A stretch of DNA of 64,000 bases from positions 784,070 through 848,069 of the forward strand of contig MNCI01003938.1 of assembly GCA_015680685.1 (NCBI GenBank), in the 5' to 3' direction. How positions within the stretch are numbered: the first letter of the stretch is position 1; each line of letters starts with the position of its first letter. The stretch comes from Gnetum montanum. Taxonomy: Eukaryota > Streptophyta > Gnetopsida > Gnetales > Gnetaceae. Positions 46,133 to 55,289 of this stretch are shown here, in pieces. Both the position numbers and the translations under genes were made by a program. Below the pieces are notes generated by a model. It was not told where the DNA came from, made no database searches, and saw only the letters and a list, made by a program, of their open reading frames with translations.

Positions 46133-46367
46133 CTGCCTTAATTCTATTTTTGATATCTTTATCAATGTCACCATCTAATTGCAAGATTGATGCGACCTAA
46201 GGATAACTGTCTAGGTGCCACAACTAGTCCATCTGTGGAGTTTGACCGGATCGCGTGTGCGACGCTCGTTTCGTATGGTTGAGTGTAGGGGTACCTCGCC
46301 ACTCATCACTGCCTTAATTCTATTTTTGATATCTTTATCAATGTCACCATCTAATTGCAAGATTGAT
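46018..46367. repeat. 174-bp tandem duplication spanning the LTR E/LINE junction
   Basis: 46018-46191 and 46194-46367 have the same length. Each contains about 115 bp of LTR end followed by 59 bp of LINE. The LINE portions appear identical, but the LTR portions differ at about a dozen sites. A simple recent duplication would give uniform identity. Confidence 0.85.
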
Positions 46368-47450
46368 CATAGGTATTGAAATAGTTTACAACGAGGGACT
46401 TTTTTACCTTGAATTGTCACTCTTATTTTACCATTGTTTAGGTTGTTATTAAAATTGCATTCCATATATTTTATCTTACCTTTGCTAATTTTAAGCCTTT
46501 TGATTATAGGATATGACTCAGCTTCTTCATTTTAGCAACAATATTTTTTTTGAGATGTATCCACTGACACAATATCATCTTCAAATATCATACATCAAGG
46601 AATTTCATCTTGTATTTATTTTATTAATCTATTGATAATAATGACAAATAAATACAAACTAAGTGTAGACCCTTGATGTAGATCTATTGTGACTAGAAAA
46701 CTAGATGTTATTCTACAAGCTATTATTATTTTAGTGTAGCTCCTTCATAAATGTCTTGAATCACTTTACTATTTTTAGGTATATTGTTATTCCACAAGGC
46801 CTACCAAATAATATATCTATGCTTTTCGAGGATAATAAAGATCATATGTAGATTTTTTCTAAGTTTTCTAAAATTTTCCATCAATTATTGCATCAAAAAT
46901 AGCCTTTATAGTAGATCTCCCTAGCATAAATCCAAATTGATTTTCTAATACTATTGATTCAAGTATGATATGCTACTTTATGACTCTTTCTCAAAGCTTC
47001 ATAGTACAACTCATTAGCTTGATCCCTCTATATTTTGCACAATTTTGTATGTTTCCTTTTTTTCTCTTAATGGGAACAATAAAGCTTTTTTCTCCAACTG
47101 TTAGGCATTTCTCTATTCTTTAATTTTTTTTAAATAATTATGTTAGCCAAGAAACTCCTATATCTTCCAATGCTTTCCAAGCATCTAGAGGGATGTTATC
47201 TTATCCAACAATTTTTCCATTTTTCATCTTTGATAAGATTATCTTCACCTCAAAAAAGGAAAGTTTATTAACCAAACCAAAATTTGGTTCTTCTTCTTAA
47301 ATGTCTTCTCCTAGAAATTCTTCATTTAAATATTATAATGTATTACTTTTGCTTATACTTGAAATTTTTTTTGCATTGAAAAAAAAAACTATAAAACCTA
47401 TATATCATATTCTTTGCCTTGTATTAGGGTTGAAAAAAATGAAGAAAAAA
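46133..47450 (-). pseudogene. LINE reverse transcriptase, N-terminal and core part
   Basis: Minus-strand reading from 47450 down: M-K-N-G-K-I-V-G-x-D-N-I-P, E-M-P-N-S-W-R-K, N-C-A-K-Y-R-G-I-K-L-M-S, F-G-F-M-L-G-R-S-T-I-K-A-I-F, then C-M-I-F-E-D-D-I-V (active site, normally F-A-D-D-I-V, here F-E-D-D) at about 46590, and G-D-I-D-K-D-I-K-N-R-I next to LTR E. This is the non-LTR RT of the abundant plant LINE group with an (ATG)n tail. No endonuclease domain was recognised upstream of 47450. Stops and the lost Ala in the active-site box mark it as dead. Confidence 0.88.
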
Positions 47451-48199
47451 TTAGTAAATTGATAAACTAGAATTGAGTCAATAATCTTGAAATACCTCTT
47501 ATTATTGAGCTAATAATAAGCTAACAAATTTTACAATAATGATGACATTAGTTAGAGAATATGATGGTAGGTGCCTTGCTTGTTGCCTTAATTGTATGCA
47601 TGTTGTTGATCTTTCAAATGCTTTCTAATATTAAGCATTGCCAAGATAAGAATAAAATGGCAACTACAAACCATAGAAAAACATAACAAATAAAATGCAA
47701 ACAAAATAAAAAATGCAAATAGTAGCAAGAAATTTAATAAACTAAAAATAAAATGCAAACAATGGCAAACAATTGAGAAATAATGCTCCAATTCTACCAA
47801 TGAAAGAATAAAATGGCAAGTGCAGACGAGGAAGGAAAACCAAAAATAAAACACTAGTAATGAGAAGTGATTTCCTTTTACGAATTGAAAATGCAAATAA
47901 TGAAAAGCAATTGAACAAACAAAGGCAAGGAATTGAAAAATAAAATAAGGTTGGTTAATGGAAAAATAAAATAACATTTGAAGATTAGAATTAAACCTAA
48001 GAGCTTTCATTTTATTGAAAGTAGTGTCACCATTATGCTATCAATGTTATCACTATGTTATTTATCTAAGTTGAAACATTGTGTGACAAATTTTTTATTA
48101 ACATTTTAAAAAATGAGACATTTTTGCAAAGTCAAAAGAGATGGAAAGGACTTTAGCTATTTGGTTATATTTTGTTGTTGAAAAGCAATTTCACAAATA
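47451..48199. other. AT-rich stretch, no supported gene
   Basis: The 140-codon minus-strand frame at 47588-48010 is Phe/Leu-rich because of repeated AAATAAAATGCAAA-type words on the plus strand. I treat it as chance. Nothing else stands out. Confidence 0.5.
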
Positions 48200-48480
48200 A
48201 AGGTTCCAAATAAGATAAAGAATAATTAGCAAGAGAGACCTTCAAATCAAGAGAAAGATGGTAGATATAGTAGTTTAATTATCAAACATAATATCATTAA
48301 TGCTTGATTGAAAATTCTTGCAAAATCTAAAGATCCATTTCCCATTTTGCGTAAAGGGACTCTTGTAAAAAGAACTAGAGAAAAGAGTCTTCCCTTCCAC
48401 AAAGAGGCCATGTTAAAGTCTAGTGTTGATATATGAGGATCTTTATGTGAAAATGGAAGTTGAAACTAAAAGTTTATTAC
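48200..48480 (-). pseudogene. L1-type LINE relic, zinc-binding end
   Basis: The minus strand has P-L-C-G-R-E-D-S-F-L near 48400 and a tail that aligns in spacing with the C-P-L-C-R-N-G-S-S-F-type segment at 52913-53134. In plant L1-like LINEs such C-x2-C boxes follow the RT domain. It is heavily decayed. Confidence 0.4.
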
Positions 48481-48909
48481 GTCGATAGATCCTCATGATA
48501 TTAAGCACTATAAAAATTTTGAATTTTTGAATAACCTAGAATTTTTCAAATGTCTTTAATTTTTATCCAAATTAAGGTAATGATTGCATCTTAAAATTTT
48601 ATTGAATTTGTTATCAATAAAACAAAATCGTTCTTGGTAATTACTTCTAATTGATATAAATCTACATCTATGTTATGCAAAAAGTATATAAATGACATTT
48701 ATTTTGTTGACTTTGTTTACGGAATATCAATATTTTTGGGTATAATTAAAATAGTGAAAAGATGCCAAAATTTGAGAAAATAACAAGCAAATCTCTAACA
48801 TAAGCCAAGGGTAGCCAAATCAGCCGCGTTACCATGATTTGGATCCGGAACAAGGTGAAAGTGAACCAAGCACATGGATGCTGTAAATAGCAAACGCCGA
48901 ATGCCATTC

Positions 48910-50322
48910 CATGTACCAATACGCCTCACCTGCAGCAGCCGTAAGGGTCACGCAACGCAGTGCGTGTGAATTTTTGTTTTCGTTTTTAGTGCATGTGCAT
49001 TTTTTTTTCTGTTTTTGTTTTTCTTTCCTTTTCTTTATAGTGGCTATCATCAACAATAACAACATCAACATGAACATGTGGCTTGCAATGGTATTCATGA
49101 CTAGTGCCGCTGCTCTGCGTGGCCTCAGCAGCAGTGGCGCAGAAGCAGTGCCGTCAGGGTTGGGAAACACAGTGCCTTGGGAACAAGGAGGAAGAAGTAA
49201 AAATAAGCGTGTGCAACTACAAAATAGGAGCACAGTGCATGTGCATTTTTTTTTTTTTTTTTTTTTGGTCATCAANAACAAGGATAACAACGTGAACATG
49301 AACATGTGGCCAGCAATGGTATCCATGACTAGTGCAGCTGCTCTGGGTGTGGCCAAGCAGTGTCATCAGGGTTCCGCAATGGCCTTGGGAACAAGGAGGA
49401 AGGAGGAGAAAGAATAAGTGTGCACAACTACAGAATAGGAGCACAATGGGTGTGCATTTTTTTTTTTTAAAGTTTTTCTTTGCTTTTCTTTTTGGTGGCC
49501 ATTAGCAACATGAACAACCACAACAACATGAATATGAACATGTAGCTGACAATGGTATTCCTGACTAGTGTGGCTGCTCTGGGTGCGGTGCAGAAGCAGT
49601 GCCGTTATGGTCTACAAAATAGAAGCACAGTGCGTATGTTTTGTTTCTTTTTGTTTTTGTTTTTCTTTGCTTTTCTTTTTAGTGACCATTATCAACATGA
49701 ACAACAACGAGAACAACATGAACATGAACATGTGGCTGGCAATGGTATTCATGACTAGTGCAGCTTTGGTGTGGCCTCAGCACCAACGACACAAAGGCAG
49801 TGCCATCATCAGGCAATGCAGTGCCTTGGGAACAAGGAGGAAGGAGGAGAAAGAATAAGTGTGCACAACTACAAAATAGGAGCACAATGCATGTGCATTT
49901 TTTTTCTCTTTTTTTTTTTATTGTTTTTCTTTGCTTTTCTTTTTGGTGACCATCATGAACATGAACAACAACAACAACATGAATATGAACATGTGATTGG
50001 CAATGGTATTCATGATTAGTGTGCTGCTGTACAGTGGCCTTAGTTGCCCAGAAGCAATGTCTTGAGGGTCATGCAACGCAGTGCCTTGGAAACAATGTCT
50101 TGAGGGTCATGCAACGCAGTGCCTTGGAAACAATAAGTGCGCCTACAAAATAGGAGCATAGTGTGTGTGCACTGTGGCATCAGGGTCACGCAATGCAGTG
50201 CCTTGGGAACAAGGAGGAAGGACTAGGAAGAACAAACGTGCGCCTACAAAATAGGACCACAGTGAGTGTGCACTGTTTTTTTTTTTTTTTCTTTGCTTTT
50301 ATATTTGGTAGCAATCATCAAC
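48910..50322 (+). repeat. Tandem array of leader/signal-peptide units upstream of the expansin
   Basis: Five diverged copies precede the gene. Each has a T-tract (about 48985, 49240, 49460, 49645 and 49898; the gene's own is at 50277), then an AACATGAAC-rich block, ATGTGGCTGGCAATGGTATT or a variant (about 49075, 49305, 49540, 49728, 49998; the gene has it at 50347), and a CATGACTAGTGCAGCTGCT-like signal-peptide part. After that comes CAGTGCCTTGGGAACAAGG and a CTACAAAATAGGAGCACAG box before the next T-tract. Spacing is irregular (about 185-380 bp). The copies stop before the mature domain, and some carry stops (TAG at the third, TGA at the fifth). Single N at 49276. Confidence 0.85.
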
Positions 50323-51471
50323 ATGAAGAACGACAACAACATAAACATGTGGCTGGTAATGGTATTCATGACTGCTCTGGGCGTGGCCTCCCCAGCCGCG
50401 GCGCAGACGGAGTACGACAATACGTGGCAGAATGCCGTGGCCACATGGTACGGCGATCCGGAGGGTAGCGGCAGCAGTGGGGGTGCGTGCGGCTACGGCA
50501 ACATGGTCAACAGCCCTCCGCTGGCGCGGCACACGACGGCCACCAGTCCGGCCATATTCCAGAATGGCCACGGCTGCGGCGAATGCTTCGAAGTACGCTG
50601 CACCGGTCAGAACTCGCTCTGTGGCGACAACGCCGTTACCGTCACCGTCATGGACGACTGCCCCGGCTGCTCCGGCACTCACTTCGACCTCAGCGGCGCC
50701 GCCTTCGGCGCCATGGCCACCGCCGGTAACGCCGCGCAGCTCCGCAACGTGGGAGAACTGCAGGTTCAGTACAAGCACGTGCCGTGCGGCTACGGCGGCA
50801 AGCCCATGAGCTTCAAGGTCGACCAGGGCAGCACCGCCTACTGGTTCTCCGTCCTCATCGCTTTGGCCGACGATGAGGGCTCCTTCTCCCAAGTTTCGCT
50901 GCGTCAGTCGGGCAGGTTGGACTGGCAGAGCATGCAGCAGGTCTGGGGCGCCAACTACGCCCTCACCAGCGGTCCGCTCACGGCGCCCTTCTCTCTGCGC
51001 GCGGTATCCTTGTCCAAATCCGCCACGCTGACGGCCTTGAACGTCATTCCCGCCGGCTGGTCCCCAGGAAGCACGTACACCACCACCGTCAACTTCAAGA
51101 CCGCCTTCACCAACGCCGCCGACGGCAACTCCACCGTCCTCTACTTCGATAACTCTGCCGACACCTTCTCGCCCTTTGATATCGACCTCGACCTCGCCGA
51201 CATCGACCGACTGTATAATGCTGGTACTGCTGTTGCTGGTGCTGCGGTGTCTTCTTCGTCGCCTGTTATCAACTCGCAATCGCAATCGCAATCACAATTG
51301 GTCGGGAAAAGACCATCTCTTCCGACGTCTCATCGTCAAGCTCGGCCTCAAACTCAAACTCAGACCCAATTTCAGGCCGAACCGCAGTCGCTTGACTCGC
51401 TGTTTGACAACGACAACGATGACCCCATCGATGCATTGTTGAACCGGCGCGGCCTCCGCAACGGCTATTGA
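50323..51471 (+). CDS. Beta-expansin-like protein with long C-terminal extension
   Basis: Expansins loosen cell walls non-hydrolytically and act in the apoplast. Intronless frame of 382 codons from ATG 50323 (a second in-frame ATG at 50347 is equally possible; the frame further up starts with GTG in a T-tract). A signal peptide lies near residues 9-28 (hydrophobic, cleavage after A-A-A-Q or nearby). The double-psi beta-barrel domain (about 38-150) has T-W-Y-G (41-44), G-A-C-G-Y-G-N (54-60), paired Cys at 85/88, 93/100 and 113/116, and the H-F-D motif (120-122) followed by L-S-G-A-A-F, as in EXPB. The CBM63-type domain (about 160-258) includes the Y-W-F-S-V-L-I strand, W-Q-S-M and V-W-G-A-N-Y. 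A usual EXPB ends near 260-275 residues. This one goes on for about 124 more, with S-Q-S-Q-S-Q-S-Q and Q-T-Q-T-Q-T-Q repeats and an acidic D-N-D-N-D-D segment. The frame is GC-rich in AT-rich surroundings. No stops or missing key residues. Confidence 0.9.
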   Translation: MKNDNNINMWLVMVFMTALGVASPAAAQTEYDNTWQNAVATWYGDPEGSGSSGGACGYGNMVNSPPLARHTTATSPAIFQNGHGCGECFEVRCTGQNSLCGDNAVTVTVMDDCPGCSGTHFDLSGAAFGAMATAGNAAQLRNVGELQVQYKHVPCGYGGKPMSFKVDQGSTAYWFSVLIALADDEGSFSQVSLRQSGRLDWQSMQQVWGANYALTSGPLTAPFSLRAVSLSKSATLTALNVIPAGWSPGSTYTTTVNFKTAFTNAADGNSTVLYFDNSADTFSPFDIDLDLADIDRLYNAGTAVAGAAVSSSSPVINSQSQSQSQLVGKRPSLPTSHRQARPQTQTQTQFQAEPQSLDSLFDNDNDDPIDALLNRRGLRNGY

Positions 51472-52139
51472 ATCCCTCCTCACCCCACCCCCATGCATGC
51501 AGGCATGCCTGCATAGAAAGAAATCACCGCCAACCCGCACTGCAGAGCCTTGCCACGGCTGTTGCTCTATAACTAGTATAACTATACACCCCACTTCCGT
51601 GGAGACACATTCTTAGATATCTATACATACATATTATGTTCATTCCTCAAAATACATAAAGCTCTTGACGGTAATTTAACACTTCACCATAACTTCTAAC
51701 ACACAAGTTAATATCTTCTTTGCACATTATTTTGGCACCTAATAAATAAATAATATTATTAAAAAACAAATAGAGTATAGTAGATTAGATTATTGAAAAG
51801 AATCTATAGAAAAAGCCCAAAGATTTGAGGATACTTTTTCAAATTTTCATCCTTGTAGCCAATCTTAAAAATGTAGGAAAAGCATTAGGCCTTACCCTTA
51901 TTTGAAACTACCCTCACAAGTTTTCACAAGATTATTTGAAACTCTATCTCTCTAAAGACTAATTAATACACTAATAATAAATAAATAACAAATAGCAACA
52001 AAAGCTAAAACCTTCCCATCCTTGGGCCTCCAAATCAAAAAGAAATTAATGTTGTACAAAACAAATTAATTGTTCAACTTTTATTGGAAGTTCTTTTAGT
52101 TGAAAAACATCTTTGAGAATGTAGTATTTGACTCTTGAA
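51472..52139. other. 3' flank of the expansin, AT-rich
   Basis: Includes a GCATGCAGGCATGC near-palindrome (51494-51507). Possible polyadenylation words are AATACATAAAG near 51650 and AATAAATAAATAA near 51740. I see no other gene. Confidence 0.45.
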
Positions 52140-52870
52140 GAGAGGTCACAGATATGCTTTAAGCTCTCCTAGGCAGGCTATAGGTTGAAGATTGAAGATT
52201 TCAAGCAATTAGGGAGATGTTTTAAACCTTTGCAAATGTCTTGCTTGAGAGCTAAGATGTCATAGGTGATATCTTGGTCATCCTATAAATGTGTTACTTG
52301 AGAGCTAAGATGTCATAAGAGACATCTTGGTCATCCAAAAGATGTCTTGTCTAGAGAAGAGATGTCTTACTAGCCGAGGAGATGTCTACTAAGAGTGTAA
52401 ATGTCTTGCTTGCAAGTCAAAGTTGTCAAAGAGACAACTTATCAAGCATATAGATGTCTCATTTGGTTGTAGAAAGTTTTAATGTGATTAATATGTGAAA
52501 GGTTTCTCTAGGGTTTTAGTTTTGTGTTTTGATAAATATTACTTTATGTTGCATGTTTTGAAAGGGGAAGCTAGGAGAGAGATTGAATGAGAGTGGCGTA
52601 CATCTCAATGATTAATCATATGTCATGGTATTGGCCATAGTTGTCTATATTTAGATCTTAGTCCTATGTGATGAAGAAATCTAGATCAATTGTGCCTTGA
52701 ATTGTGGTTGATTTATGTGTGGTTATAGAAACTCATACTTTACAATATCATTGAATGTGATTGTGGTTGTTATGTAGGACTGTCGTGTGATTGTATTTTA
52801 ATCTTTTTTTAACATTAATAAAAGATAGCTAGTTTTCTTATTTTCTAACAAATTCATTGTCTTGCATACT
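52140..52870 (+). mobile_element. Relic LTR related to the iMet-primed family
   Basis: AGATGTC/GATGTCT words recur at about 52255-52460, as in LTR F and G. The 3' portion (52560-52850) shares the layout of LTR G: GAGAGAGATTGAATGAG, TGTGTGGTTATAGAAACTCA, TGTGATTGTATTTTAATCTT and TTTTCTTATTTTCTA. Divergence is high and the edges are uncertain. No PBS was recognised. Confidence 0.5.
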
Positions 52871-52912
52871 ATCTGTGCTCTGTGTTTTGAAGGGTTAAAG
52901 TAAATTAGAGTG

Positions 52913-53336
52913 TCAACTTCCAAATAGAGAAGAGAATACGAGGTTAAAGACATTTCCAAATGCAAAGAAAGGAAGAAGACAAAGCAAACTTATCTTCAAG
53001 AATGACTTCATTGATGCTTTGTTGAAAGCTATACATTCTAGATGTCCATTTCTAAGTATGCTGAGCAAGAGGAAAACATGAGAAAATGAGCTTCCATTTC
53101 TACAAAGAGGACATTGAGGAGAAACATTTTTCATATGTTTAAGACAAGTGCTGAAAGAAAGACCTTAATGAATAAGACACCATAAAAAGCATAAATTTAA
53201 GAAAATATAACATTCCAAATATCTTTCATTTTCCTCATCTAAAAGCACCATAATAATTGCATTTTTTAGGCCTTATTAAATTTTTTATGCATAACATCAT
53301 TATTTGTAATAATCTCATAAGAAAATTTCAAATTAA
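52913..53336 (-). pseudogene. L1-type LINE relic, end of RT and zinc-binding box
   Basis: The minus-strand frame 53134-52913 begins M-K-N-V-S-P-Q-C-P-L-C-R-N-G-S-S-F-S-H-V, the C-x2-C...H arrangement of the zinc-binding segment that follows RT in plant L1-like elements. Upstream, K-F-S-Y-E-I-I-T-N-N and a W-K-N-A-like part fit the F-S-V-K-S-A-Y-x-L region. Part of it is duplicated in inverse orientation at 53447-53669. Confidence 0.5.
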
Positions 53337-53669
53337 NGATTTTGAAAAATTAATTTCTAATATTGATAATTTATTTAAAATTGACAATAATTTGCATCAA
53401 GCTTTTCCAAATATTTTATGGAAGGATGGAAAATCTATTTTTCCTTTTAATTTGAAATTTTCTTATGAGATTATTACAAATAATGATGTTATGCATAAAA
53501 AATTTAATAAGGCCTAAAAAATGCAATTATTATGGTGCTTTTAGATGAGGAAAATGAAAGATATTTGGAATGTTATATTTTCTTAAATTTATGCTTTTTA
53601 TGGTGTCTTATTCATTAAGGTCTTTCTTTCAGCACTTGTCTTAAACATATGAAAAATGTTTCTCCTCAA
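53114..53669. repeat. Perfect inverted repeat, 223-bp arms, bounded by single N
   Basis: Left arm 53114-53336, spacer 53337-53446, right arm 53447-53669. The arms are the same length and I found no difference over the parts compared. Single N bases sit at 53337 and 53670, one at the inner edge of the left arm and one after the right arm. The spacer plus right arm reads as the same LINE in the opposite direction, extended by 110 bp. Confidence 0.9.
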
Positions 53670-53670
53670 N

Positions 53671-55080
53671 GATAAATTAGATAAATTTATTAATTATAAT
53701 TATAAATACAATAAAGCAATATAGTGCATCAAAATTTTATAATACTAGCATATATAATAAATAAAATTTATTTAATAAAATAGAGAGATTTGCACAACCA
53801 CAAAAGGTAAATGTTTAAAAATTCCATTAGTTGTATCATAAAAAAGTGTGTGAAATAAATATCACAATGATAGTTATTTTGCCACAATCAAACATCTAGA
53901 AATAAAGTTATTCATGTTTGAAATTTACCAAATTAAAAATAATAATTAAATAAAATATTAATCTAAAATAAATAATATTAATTTTTCCTAAGAAATAAAA
54001 AAATGTTCCTTATAATCTTATAGTCCTAATGGAATAGATGAAAAATCTATATATATCATAGTTTATTTTTTATTCACAAAAATATGTACATGGTCTCTAT
54101 TTTACAAAATTTATTTTTTAAGTTTAGAAGGTCCATCTTGTATAGAATTGATCCACCTTTTGTATCATGTTTCTCTTTTGATGATTTCCTACCTAATTTA
54201 GGCTTTCTACATCGAATAAGAAAGGTTACTACATGTCTGTCTTCATAGATCATAAAGATTATGGATTAAAAGTCTCGAGATATGGACTAGATAAAGGATT
54301 CCAATAAAATATTCAAAGTCCAAAAATGCCACAAAATTTTTGAAAATGAGTAAAGTCGAGAAATGCCACAAATTTTCCAAATATTCAAATGAAATACAAG
54401 AATCTAAAGAATGTATATTTTATCCATGCATCTCCAAAGGCTAGGTCTTGGTTACCCTCACTACTAAAGGGACTCACCAATAGCTCTTGGAATAACCTCA
54501 CTACTATGATCAAATTATCCTTTAAATTATTTTGATGTCTAGAAATATTACAAATTATTTAATAAAAATCATATATTTTAACCAAGCATCTCCAAAGGCT
54601 AGGTATTGGTTATGCCTCATTGCACACCATTAGACTCAATTGCTTAGTGCCATGGTCTCGGCTAAAACCATAGCCTCACATGAACTTATGAGTCAAAACC
54701 TAAGGTAGGAAATCCATCCTACAGCCCTTCTTCTTGTGGGGTAGATCCCACTAAAGAGCACTCCACTATTGCATGTAAATAGGGGCATCTAAAATATTCA
54801 TAGCTCCCACTACCAACTAAGAAAAATCAATCATACAAACATTATTATTTTATTCCAAAAATCCAAAAGGTATCCAAAATGACCAAAAATCCATGATAGC
54901 AAAAATTCCACAAAATTCTAGCAAAATCATGTTTATGTCATGAGATGAACCAAAAACCATGTTCATATCCAAAATATTTATAAAATATCTAAGAAGTTGG
55001 TTGCATAAAATTTCCACAATTCTAAAAATTCACCAAAAATAGAAAAAGGCATAGATAGGATAAAAATATTTCTTTTCATA
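53671..55080. other. AT-rich stretch without recognised gene
   Basis: No protein motif. The box CATCTCCAAAGGCTAGGT occurs twice (about 54428 and 54586). The right part is probably LTR sequence of element H, whose primer site is at 55202, but I could not fix the LTR start. Confidence 0.45.
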
Positions 55081-55201
55081 AAAATGGTCCCAAAATGGCA
55101 AAAATCTGCATAGTCCATCTTGAGTACACTCTTATTTTATAGTTGATGTAAGACCCTTGAATGGTGTTGTGTAATGTTTTCAAGGGAGGTACTCTAATAC
55201 T

Positions 55202-55213
55202 TGGTATTAGAGC
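55202..55213 (+). promoter_or_regulatory. Primer binding site of element H
   Basis: TGGTATTAGAGC, one mismatch from the initiator-Met tRNA complement, followed by the leader and the gag ATG at 55290. Such a site is usual for chromoviruses of the Tekay/Reina type and for copia. The RT further on is chromovirus-like. Confidence 0.7.
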
Positions 55214-55289
55214 TATGGTTTGTGGTTTGAGGCTAGTGGTGATACATAGTTTATGGTTGTGATTCGTCGATCATGATTCATGTATTGCT

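Noticed and set aside
47588-48010. 140-codon hydrophobic minus-strand frame
   Set aside because: Phe/Leu-rich only because the plus strand has repeated AAATAAAATGCAAA-type words. No start context, motif or related copy.
50266-50322. Upstream extension of the expansin frame
   Set aside because: It begins with GTG and is encoded by the T-tract. The first in-frame ATG is 50323.
48910-50322. CRISPR-like array
   Set aside because: Units are diverged, of irregular length and contain expansin leader sequence. It is a eukaryotic tandem duplication.
50299-51291. 330-codon minus-strand frame
   Set aside because: Antisense shadow of the GC-rich expansin coding sequence. The plus frame has clear expansin motifs.
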